Shown one piece after another: positions 57,272 to 64,000 of a stretch of DNA of 64,000 bases; the first letter of the stretch is position 1; every line of letters starts with the position of its first letter. A program made the position numbers and the translations under genes. The DNA comes from Bacteroidales bacterium (GTDB lineage Bacteria > Bacteroidota > Bacteroidia > Bacteroidales > Bacteroidaceae). Location of the stretch: positions 62,001 to 126,000 of the forward strand of contig JAAYUD010000011.1 of assembly GCA_012517855.1 (NCBI GenBank), written 5' to 3'. Under the pieces are notes generated by a model. That model was not told where the DNA came from. It saw only the letters and a list, made by a program, of their open reading frames with translations, and made no database searches.

Positions 57272-57757
57272 ATGAAAAATAAAGCTTGGAAAGTATCGAA
57301 TTTTACACTATGGATTATTTTGGGTGTATCGTTAATCATAGCTTTGTTGTTTTACTGTGGCGGTGAAGTCCCCGAAGCGCAACGTATCGTTTATGACTTG
57401 CCGCAACCTTCGTTCACCGATTTGTTTATCGGGTGGGTATTTGTTCTTTTGGCTTTGGCCTTTATCAGCATTATTTTTTTGGAGATTTATAAATATGCGG
57501 TGAGCGATGAGAAAAGCTCCGTTCTGCATACTGTCTCTTTTACGGGAGCATGTGGTTTGTTGTTTCTGCTATTCTTAACGTGGATTGTGGGTGATGGTGA
57601 TACATTGAATGTGCCTGGTTACGTTGGAAGTTATAATAATTCCTTTTGGCTGAAAGTTGGTGATATGTGGTTATATTCGATATCTATATTGATTGTTATT
57701 GCTGTTGGCCTTATTGTTTGCTTTAGTTTACGTAACTATTTTAACGGTAAAAAGTAA
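57272..57757 (+). CDS. Four-helix membrane protein of the ExbBD set
   Basis: Protein of 161 residues with about four hydrophobic segments (FTLWIILGVSLIIALLFYCG, FIGWVFVLLALAFISIIFLE, FTGACGLLFLLFLTWIVG, and a last helix near residue 140). Proteins of this size are commonly found between ExbB and ExbD genes in Bacteroidetes; their role is unknown. It is 15 bp after exbB and 5 bp before exbD1. Confidence 0.65.
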   Translation: MKNKAWKVSNFTLWIILGVSLIIALLFYCGGEVPEAQRIVYDLPQPSFTDLFIGWVFVLLALAFISIIFLEIYKYAVSDEKSSVLHTVSFTGACGLLFLLFLTWIVGDGDTLNVPGYVGSYNNSFWLKVGDMWLYSISILIVIAVGLIVCFSLRNYFNGKK

Positions 57758-57762
57758 TATTA

Positions 57763-58332
57763 ATGATGTCTCGTAGTAGAAAAATAAATTTGAAAGTCCA
57801 TTTTGTAGAGACTGGATATATAGCCTTTCTACTATTGGTGTTTTTTGTTATTTTTGTGTCAATAAACAACTCTCGACCTCACGGACGTATAGTGATACCA
57901 TTAAAGGATTCAGGGGTACCTGATGTATCCACTCTTAAACCGAGAAATATTTTAAAATTAAAATTGGATAAAGATGATCGTCTAATGGTAGAGGGAGAAC
58001 AAATCCCTATCGATCAGCTTAAGGGTGTGGCTAAAGAATTTATTGATAATCCCAATAACGAACCTAATAAGCCCTTGAAAGGAGAACGTAATATTCCGTA
58101 TTTTGGTCCGATGATTATTACTTTACAGCATATCATTTATTTTGAGTATGATAGACAAACTTCATTCGGCGCTTATATGAACGTTCGTAAGGAATTGAAA
58201 AGAGCTTATTTCGAATTGCGGGATGAGTTGTCAAGGGAAAAATGGCAGAAAAAATATAAGACGTTATTACCCGATGAAAAGAAAGCTGTATTGATGATTT
58301 ATCCACAGCAAATTTTTGAGAAAATGAATTAA
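57763..58332 (+). CDS. ExbD-like protein lacking the pore aspartate (Y19)
   Basis: Single-span protein of 189 residues. The N-terminal segment KVHFVETGYIAFLLLVFFVIF aligns with the family's TADISFMLLIFFLV; the invariant proton-carrying aspartate is replaced by Y19. The periplasmic part keeps the Bacteroidetes pattern EFIDNPNNEPNKPLKGE, YFGPMIITLQHIIYF and AYFELRDELSREKWQKKY. So it is a recognisable ExbD with an altered channel residue. Nearest acidic residue is E16. Confidence 0.8.
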   Translation: MMSRSRKINLKVHFVETGYIAFLLLVFFVIFVSINNSRPHGRIVIPLKDSGVPDVSTLKPRNILKLKLDKDDRLMVEGEQIPIDQLKGVAKEFIDNPNNEPNKPLKGERNIPYFGPMIITLQHIIYFEYDRQTSFGAYMNVRKELKRAYFELRDELSREKWQKKYKTLLPDEKKAVLMIYPQQIFEKMN

Positions 58333-58348
58333 TGAGAAGAGGAATATA

Positions 58349-58786
58349 ATGATGGAACTATTTAAGAAAAAGAAAAAAATATCAACGCCTTCTTTGCTTA
58401 CTTACACTTATGCAAATTTGGTTTTTCTCCTATTATTCTTCTTTTTGTTGATGACCAATATGCATAAGGATGCTAAAAAGGCGCAATTCTGCAATCTTAG
58501 AGCTGTGCAACTTACTCATCTTGAAAGAAAAACGCTGGTGACTTATATTACTGTCCTTCCTGCGATAGATGAAAGAGGCAGTCGTATACAAATAAATGAT
58601 TCTTATGCCACAGTAGATGATATCTATTATTATATTATCAAAGAAAGAGCTTCTCTTGATAGTGCCGATAAGTGTAAAATAGTCATTTCGCTTCGTATTG
58701 ACAAAAATGCTCGGATGTCACTTGTTAATCAAGTAAGGAATGTGCTTTTGAAGGCAGGTATTACGAAGGTCGATTATAGATTGTGA
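58349..58786 (+). CDS. Second ExbD-like protein lacking the pore aspartate (N23)
   Basis: Single-span protein of 145 residues. The membrane segment YANLVFLLLFFFLLMTNM aligns with the family's LPDIVFMLLFFFMVTTVM; the aspartate position is N23. The rest follows the usual second ExbD: LTHLERKTLVTYITV, RIQINDSYATVDDIYYYI, SLRIDKNARMSLVNQVRNVL and KVDYRL. It lies 16 bp after the first ExbD-like gene. Confidence 0.8.
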   Translation: MMELFKKKKKISTPSLLTYTYANLVFLLLFFFLLMTNMHKDAKKAQFCNLRAVQLTHLERKTLVTYITVLPAIDERGSRIQINDSYATVDDIYYYIIKERASLDSADKCKIVISLRIDKNARMSLVNQVRNVLLKAGITKVDYRL

Positions 58787-58936
58787 CAACTTTGCCGTAT
58801 TTGATGATCAATCAAATCGAAGTCTTATGAGGCTATTCATTAAAAACGAATAATTGCCAATCTTTTGTGTCGTTTGGCTATCTGTAGGGTGAACTGTTTA
58901 CCCTATTTTTGTTCCGGATATTAAAACAATGTTGTT

Positions 58937-59431
58937 ATGAAATTATTTAAACAGACTTTTACGTTATTATTTTTATTGCTTACTCTTATGGCTTGTGCAG
59001 GCAATGCCAATAAGAATGCAAAGAGCGGAGATAATAATAGTGAACTGAAACAAAAGAAAGGAGTAAAAAACATGAAAGTAATTCATTTGACGAAAGCTGA
59101 ATTTCTAGAGAAAGTATATAACTTCGAGAAAAATCCTAATGATTGGAAGTACGAGGGTGACAAACCTGCTATTGTAGATTTCTTTGCTACTTGGTGTGGT
59201 CCGTGCAACGCTTTGTCGCCTATTATGGAAGAGCTTGCCGGAGAGTATGATGGGAAAATCTATATATATAAAGTGGATGTCGACCAAGAAGAAGACCTGG
59301 CCGCTGCATTTGGCGTTCGTAGTATTCCCACTCTCTTGTTTATTCCGCAAAACGGTAAACCTACTATAACCCAAGGTGCTTTACCTAAAAGCGATTTGAA
59401 GAAAATGATAGATCAGCATCTATTGAAGTAA
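58937..59431 (+). CDS. Thioredoxin-fold lipoprotein
   Basis: Disulfide reductase-type protein of 164 residues exported as a lipoprotein (lipobox LMACAG, cysteine 20). A 25-residue charged linker precedes the fold. The redox motif is WCGPC in DFFATWCGPCNALSPIMEEL, and the cis-proline loop is SIPTLLF. It probably acts in the periplasm. A terminator follows directly. Confidence 0.9.
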   Translation: MKLFKQTFTLLFLLLTLMACAGNANKNAKSGDNNSELKQKKGVKNMKVIHLTKAEFLEKVYNFEKNPNDWKYEGDKPAIVDFFATWCGPCNALSPIMEELAGEYDGKIYIYKVDVDQEEDLAAAFGVRSIPTLLFIPQNGKPTITQGALPKSDLKKMIDQHLLK

Positions 59432-59456
59432 TATACTGTTTGAATATTTTATTTAT

Positions 59457-59495
59457 AAAAAGGATAGTTCGATAATTTTCGTTCTATCCTTTTTT
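59457..59495 (+). terminator. Rho-independent terminator
   Basis: AAAAAGGATAG pairs with CTATCCTTTTTT, with a 15- to 16-base loop, directly after the thioredoxin gene. Confidence 0.8.
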
Positions 59496-59526
59496 GTTTA
59501 TATTTGTAAGCAGAAAACTTTTGCTT

Positions 59527-60363
59527 ATGGAATATAATCTCAATACTCGTCTCAATGGAAGTATGATAGTTACTTCAGAATTGCATCACAATAAATTGGT
59601 GATGCAAGATAAATCGCTCTATAAATTTATTTGGGTTCGTAGTGGAATGATAACAATAGAGATAGATCATATCCCGATGAGGCTTGTTGCTGATGAGGTC
59701 ATCGCCTTGCTACCTTTGCATCATCTATCTTTTATCGCAGTCGAAGGCGAATATCAGGCATTATTATTCAACAGTAACTTTTATTGCATTTTCAGCCATG
59801 AGAATGATGTGTCTTGCAGTGGGTTTCTTTTCAACGGATCATCGCATATCATATTGCTCAAACTTACTCCTTTGCAAACAGAAAAGCTCCAAAGTGTTTT
59901 TGGAGAATTTGTTGATGAATGCCAGTTGAAAGATTATTTGCAAGAGGAAATGTTACGCATTCTACTCGAACGTTTTATTATTATTTGTACTCGTATAGCG
60001 CGCGAAAGCTCTGCTGTAACGAAAGAAAATGATAAGAGTTTTGATGTTGTCCGCCAATTCTATGTACTTGTCAATACTCATTTTAAAGAGAAAAAGCAAG
60101 TACAAGATTATGCTGATTTATTGTTTCGTTCGCCCAAAACGATATCCAATCTCTTTTCCGAGTATGGTTTACCTTCACCTTTGCGAGTCATTCATGAACG
60201 AATTGCCGGTGAAGCCAAACGTTTATTACTTTATACCAATAAGAGTGCTAAAGAAGTAGGTGGCATATTGGGCTTCGAAGATATTGCAGCATTCAGTCGT
60301 TTCTTTAAAAAGGTTGTGGGCGAAAGTATTTCTGATTATCGCAAGAAGAGTAAAGATGAATAG
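59527..60363 (+). CDS. AraC-family transcriptional regulator
   Basis: DNA-binding regulator of 278 residues; the start MEYNLNTRLNGSMIV follows the terminator, and the earlier in-frame ATG at 59494 falls in the terminator tail. N-terminal half is cupin-like (KFIWVRSGMITIEIDHIPMR). The C-terminal double helix-turn-helix is seen in YADLLFRSPKTISNLFSEYG and SAKEVGGILGFEDIAAFSRF plus FKKVVGESISDYRK. Targets may include the adjoining genes. Confidence 0.87.
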   Translation: MEYNLNTRLNGSMIVTSELHHNKLVMQDKSLYKFIWVRSGMITIEIDHIPMRLVADEVIALLPLHHLSFIAVEGEYQALLFNSNFYCIFSHENDVSCSGFLFNGSSHIILLKLTPLQTEKLQSVFGEFVDECQLKDYLQEEMLRILLERFIIICTRIARESSAVTKENDKSFDVVRQFYVLVNTHFKEKKQVQDYADLLFRSPKTISNLFSEYGLPSPLRVIHERIAGEAKRLLLYTNKSAKEVGGILGFEDIAAFSRFFKKVVGESISDYRKKSKDE

Positions 60364-60426
60364 CGTCATTATAGTATTTATTTGTCTTCCTTTTTGTAAG
60401 GTAAAACCAAAATAATTAATCTGAAA

Positions 60427-60458
60427 TTTGGGAGATTATAAAATAAACACTACCTTTG
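60427..60458 (+). promoter_or_regulatory. Bacteroides-type promoter of tRNA-Phe
   Basis: TTTG, exactly 20 bp, TACCTTTG, with the tRNA starting 15 bp later. This is an excellent match to the TTTG/TAnnTTTG consensus. Confidence 0.8.
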
Positions 60459-60473
60459 CATCCGCAAATAAGA

Positions 60474-60546
60474 GGTGCCTTAGCTCAGGTGGTAGAGCAT
60501 CGGACTGAAAATCCGTGTGTCCTTGGTTCGACTCCAAGAGGCACCA
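60474..60546 (+). tRNA. tRNA-Phe(GAA)
   Basis: Acceptor GGTGCCT pairs with AGGCACC, D arm TAGCTCAGGTGGTAGAGCA, anticodon loop CTGAAAA (GAA), T arm TTGGTTCGACTCCAA. All arms fold. CCA is not fully encoded (ACCAC follows). Confidence 0.95.
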
Positions 60547-60557
60547 CTTAAAAAAGA

Positions 60558-60597
60558 AAATGCTAATAGTTTTTATTAACTGTTAGCATTTCTGTTT
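60558..60597 (+). terminator. Terminator after tRNA-Phe
   Basis: AAATGCTAATAGTT pairs with AACTGTTAGCATTT around a short AT loop, followed by a T-rich tail. Confidence 0.75.
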
Positions 60598-61095
60598 TTA
60601 TATATTCTCCAAAATTTTTAAAAAACTTTTCATAAACCGGTTCACTAGTAAAAGTGTGGGGAATATGCATAATATCCTTCGCCACCTTCGTATGACACCA
60701 TACCGCGCTACCACACAGTAAGTTAACGATGCACCGTATACAACGCCAGGGAAAATAGGTCCCAAAATCGGCTTTAGAGCATATTGTGGGTACCTTATTT
60801 TCAGCGGACCTTTGTTTAGAACGATTCTAAACGTAAGCCTACAGGTGTCTGAGGAGCCGTTTGTATACAAGAGAGTGTGTCCCTCCATTTTGATAAATAC
60901 TTTGCTTTCGACGAAAGGAGGCGAGTAAGTAAGTGACGTAACAACATCAATATACGGTTGATCTTTTACAAGAAAATAGGGCTGAAGAACAAATATAAGA
61001 ACAATGGTTGATAGACAAATGGTAAGATCGTCGTTGTCGTATGTTAGTTTTTTCGGTGACGTCCATACGTTTTCAAAAAAACTTAAGGACGTCAA
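60598..61095 (-). pseudogene. Possible decayed gene of unknown kind
   Basis: A 165-residue frame on the minus strand. Its N-terminal 20 residues are the wrong-frame reading of dispersed repeat copy C, so it is not a genuine start. Downstream parts such as SLTYSPPFVESKVFIKMEGH look protein-like, and in another frame near 60660-60720 SYEGGEGYYAYSPHFY appears, as if a frameshift had broken a gene. No family recognised. Confidence 0.3.
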
Positions 61096-61135
61096 CAGAT
61101 TTAGGTCCTTATCTGGTTTTAGAAAGATAAGGATG
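61035..61135 (-). repeat. Dispersed repeat, copy C (decayed small ORF)
   Basis: Minus-strand reading gives YLSKTR-stop-GPKSVDVLKFF-stop-KRMDVTEKTNI, which matches the 76-residue protein at 12143-12373 in frame but has two stop codons. The block between two GACGTC palindromes is in opposite orientation compared with the 12-kb copy. Confidence 0.65.
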
Positions 61136-61220
61136 ATTCTGATACTATTCTAACCATACCGAAGTGCACTTATTGATATAAGATTTTGAAGGTTTGTTTT
61201 CGAAAAATGATAAGGGCGAA

Positions 61221-61292
61221 CATAAAAATTCATAAGGACGAAACTAAAAGTTTATACATACAAACTTTTAGTTTCGTCCTTATGAATTTATG
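61221..61292 (+). repeat. Long near-perfect hairpin
   Basis: Left arm 61221-61253 and right arm 61262-61292 are inverted copies (outer CATAAA...TTTATG, inner AAAGTTT/AAACTTT), differing only by two extra A, with an 8-base loop. No T tract follows, so a terminator is unlikely. Confidence 0.8.
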
Positions 61293-61871
61293 CTTGAATA
61301 TCAACGATTTATATGCTATCTATTTATGCCTTGTCTCTATTCGATTTACATTCGATCGGTGAACCGATAGCTAAAATAGTGCCTTATAAGGCCTTTTCGC
61401 TTGGGTTGTGATAAGAAAGTATCAGCATCGGCTCCAATATTCACTCTAGAATACTTTCTGGAAAATGGATTGAACGCAACGTGTTATTGTTGTGTGCTAG
61501 CTCGTTTTGTGTCAATGAGGTGAGTACGTTGTCTGTTGTGATTTAGTTTTTAAATTTTCTTGTTGCAATATCTAATAAATGATATTGTGTTTAAAGAATG
61601 TTGAGGTCGTATTTATACAATAGTCTGATAAATAATGAAATGGAATTATGGCAAACGTTGATCAAAATTGTCGGCGTATTGTTAGGCTAGATTACTATAA
61701 AATATTATTAATAGAAATGGAACAAGATTATAAAATGGTCGTTTCTTCCATGAAAAATAGTGTTTTACAATATTTTTTTGTAAATTGCGTACAGGTGAAT
61801 TTCGTTAAATCGACAAGCGACCTTATGCAATACTGATATTGTTAATCGAAATCAATTAAAACTTAGTGATT
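61293..61871. other. Intergenic region before the trehalose gene
   Basis: About 580 bp with no gene I would support. A 62-codon frame at 61648-61836 lacks any recognisable feature. AT-rich throughout. Confidence 0.4.
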
Positions 61872-64000
61872 ATGAAATTGTTTATTATATCGAATAGATT
61901 GCCTGTAAAAGTCACGAAAGACAAACAAAACGGCTTTTGCCTCGTAAAGAGTGAAGGTGGTTTGGCAACGGGTCTGGCTTCACTTGACATGGATCGTGTA
62001 GAAAAGCATTGGATAGGATGGGCCGGAATAGATGTCGAGAATGAGAATGATAAAAAAAACATTGTGTCAACGTTAAATGAGTCTCATTACCATCCTGTGT
62101 TTTTATCGGCAAAGCAAATACATCAATATTACGAAGGGTATTGTAATAGTACACTTTGGCCTTTATTCCATTACTTTTATTCATTCGTAGAATACGATAA
62201 TAGATATTGGGATACTTATAAAGACGTTAATCGGTTGTTCTATCAAGTCGCTCAAACGTTGATTTCTCCCGGTGATATTGTATGGGTACAAGACTATCAT
62301 CTGATGTTGCTCCCCAAAATGTTGAGAGAAGGAATTAAAGATATAAGGATAGGCTATTTTCATCATGTTCCGTTTCCTTCTTATGAACTGTTCAGGGTGC
62401 TTCCCGAACGCGCTGAAATATTATACGGATTGTTGGGAGCCGATTTAATAGGATTTCATACCCATGATTATGTACGGCATTTTGCCAGTACGGTAAGTCG
62501 AGTCTTGAGATTGCCTCTCAAACTTGATTGTATTTGTATGGAACGCCACAAGTCGTATGTTAACGCTTTCCCAATGGGAATCAATTATGATTTATACCAT
62601 GATGCGGCAACGATGCCAGATGTAAAGAAATCTGTAAGGAAACTGAAGAAAGATTATGGTAAAGATAATAAATTGATCTTATCAGTCGATCGATTGGATT
62701 ATAGTAAAGGTATACTACATCGGATTAAGGGATTTGCCCTCTTTTTACGAAATCATCCTCAATACAAAGAGAAAGTTTCACTCGTTATGATTATTGTCCC
62801 ATCTCGTAATATAGTTGGTAAGTATACCAAATTAAAAACAAAAATAGATGAACAAATCGGTGCTATTAACGGGAAATACTCAACAATCAACTGGATTCCG
62901 GTTCACTATTTCTATCATAGTTTTGAATTTAATGATTTGGTTTCAATGTATGCTATCGCTGATATAGGTTTAGTAACTCCGTTAAGAGATGGGATGAATT
63001 TGGTTGCTAAAGAATACATCGCGACCAAAAGAAGTGCACCGTGCGTACTGATATTAAGTGAAATGGCTGGAGCTTCTATCGAATTGAGGGATGCTATTAT
63101 TATCAATCCCAATGATATTAAACAAATTGAACAGGCTATTGTGCAGGCTTTGGAAATGCCTATAAAAGAACAAAACGAGCGGTTAAAAAAAATGCAAGAC
63201 ATATTATCCAGGCATACGGTAGAAAAATGGGCCATTGGTTTTGTTAACGAACTAATTGGGGTATATGATAAGAACAAATATCTAAATAAAAAAGTGATTG
63301 ATGCTAAAGAATGCAAGGATATTAGTACGGCATACCATAACAGTACATGCCGTTTGTTGGTATTTGACTATGATGGAACATTAGTCGGTTTCAAAGATAA
63401 TCCTTCTGATGCTTACCCGGACAATGTGGTGTTAGATTTGCTGAAGCAAATTTCAAGAGATAAATCAAACCATGTAGTTATTAGTAGCGGACGAGACCAA
63501 GGCACATTGGAAAAATGGTTTGGACACCTATGTATCGATATGGCTGCCGAACATGGAGCTGCTTATAAAGAACGTGGAATATGGCACGGCTTTGTTGGAC
63601 AAAAAATGTGGGATAATGAAATATTGGATATTCTGCAAATGTATACAGACAAAACTCCAGGAGCTTATCTCGAGAAAAAGAAAACAGCTTTGGTATGGCA
63701 TTATAGGTGTGTAGACGAATGGCTTGCATCTTTTAGAGAGCAGCAGCTCGTCAACGCTTTGATGTCACCTTGTAACCGAAATGGCTTGCAAATGATGCGA
63801 GGCAATAAAATTTTAGAAATAAAGTCGCCGTTATATTCAAAGGGAGGCGAAATGAAAAGGCAGTTAGAAAAAGGCAAATATGATTTTATTATGTCTATGG
63901 GCGACGATATAACTGATGAAGACATGTTCAAAGTATTGCCTGATGGCGCATATAGTATTAAAATAGGTAGTAGCTCCGATATTGCAAGGTATAATATACC
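61872..64000 (+). CDS. Bifunctional trehalose-6-phosphate synthase/phosphatase, 3' end outside window
   Basis: Makes trehalose in the cytoplasm: a GT20 synthase domain joins UDP-glucose and glucose-6-phosphate, and a HAD phosphatase domain removes the phosphate. About 709 codons are inside the window. The synthase part has SNRLPVKV, EGGLATGL, VWVQDYHLMLLP, GYFHHVPFPS and SVDRLDYSKGI, then DGMNLVAKEYIA. The phosphatase part starts near residue 497 with LLVFDYDGTLVGF, includes VVISSGRDQGTLEKWF and ends in SMGDDITDEDMF. An OtsA-OtsB fusion of this order is common in Bacteroidetes. Confidence 0.93.
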   Translation, partial: MKLFIISNRLPVKVTKDKQNGFCLVKSEGGLATGLASLDMDRVEKHWIGWAGIDVENENDKKNIVSTLNESHYHPVFLSAKQIHQYYEGYCNSTLWPLFHYFYSFVEYDNRYWDTYKDVNRLFYQVAQTLISPGDIVWVQDYHLMLLPKMLREGIKDIRIGYFHHVPFPSYELFRVLPERAEILYGLLGADLIGFHTHDYVRHFASTVSRVLRLPLKLDCICMERHKSYVNAFPMGINYDLYHDAATMPDVKKSVRKLKKDYGKDNKLILSVDRLDYSKGILHRIKGFALFLRNHPQYKEKVSLVMIIVPSRNIVGKYTKLKTKIDEQIGAINGKYSTINWIPVHYFYHSFEFNDLVSMYAIADIGLVTPLRDGMNLVAKEYIATKRSAPCVLILSEMAGASIELRDAIIINPNDIKQIEQAIVQALEMPIKEQNERLKKMQDILSRHTVEKWAIGFVNELIGVYDKNKYLNKKVIDAKECKDISTAYHNSTCRLLVFDYDGTLVGFKDNPSDAYPDNVVLDLLKQISRDKSNHVVISSGRDQGTLEKWFGHLCIDMAAEHGAAYKERGIWHGFVGQKMWDNEILDILQMYTDKTPGAYLEKKKTALVWHYRCVDEWLASFREQQLVNALMSPCNRNGLQMMRGNKILEIKSPLYSKGGEMKRQLEKGKYDFIMSMGDDITDEDMFKVLPDGAYSIKIGSSSDIARYNI

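Noticed and set aside
61648-61836. A 62-residue plus-strand frame
   Set aside because: No family, no promoter or ribosome site, composition like the surrounding spacer.

Overview
The window looks like chromosomal DNA of a gut-type Bacteroidales, most likely Bacteroides or a close relative. It has two SusC/SusD outer-membrane nutrient uptake pairs, BACON-domain lipoproteins, an anaerobic GlpABC dehydrogenase, a CblA/CepA-like class A beta-lactamase, and promoter-like sequences of the Bacteroides form TTTG-N(18-22)-TAnnTTTG. Assignments rest on motif recognition and on synteny read from the sequence; no database search was possible.

Layout. 1-6.6 kb: ileS (3' end outside the window), sdaA and mutS2, all on the minus strand. 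6.7-8.9 kb: a tRNA-Ser region with a decayed duplicate tRNA, an LUD-domain gene, an intact tRNA-Ser(UGA), a 15-bp repeat of the tRNA 3' end that looks like an integration scar, and msrB followed by a broken msrA half. 9-12.4 kb: AT-rich accessory genes, a DisA-N-like putative sensor and a TIR-like protein, then a small repeated ORF. 12.4-13.1 kb: dispersed repeat copy A and a 22-bp-period palindromic array. 13-24.9 kb: serine hydrolase, GH31, methyltransferase, DUF2867, a GT4-toroid fusion plus GH130 operon led by a 42-residue ORF, a Dph6-like ATPase and an AlkZ-like glycosylase. 25-26.7 kb: class A beta-lactamase overlapping an esterase gene.

26.8-47 kb: glpABC (minus strand), then a plus-strand cluster with two secreted calcineurin-like phosphoesterases, SusC, SusD, a BACON lipoprotein, a beta-propeller protein, an organophosphate antiporter of the GlpT/UhpT class, a DeoR regulator, an SGNH hydrolase and a HAD-IIA phosphatase. 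It holds no glycoside hydrolase. I read it as a Sus-type locus for phosphorylated or phosphodiester-linked substrates, possibly glycerol-phosphate compounds that feed GlpABC.

47-60.5 kb: a YitT/cytidylate-kinase-like fusion opposite a LysR regulator, an alpha/beta hydrolase, a second 22-bp-period array, a second SusCD pair, an ExbB-TM-ExbD-ExbD set in which both ExbD-like proteins lack the pore aspartate, a thioredoxin lipoprotein, an AraC regulator and tRNA-Phe. 60.6-61.9 kb: decayed DNA with a third copy of the dispersed repeat and a long hairpin. 61.9 kb to the end: a trehalose-6-phosphate synthase/phosphatase fusion that runs off the window.
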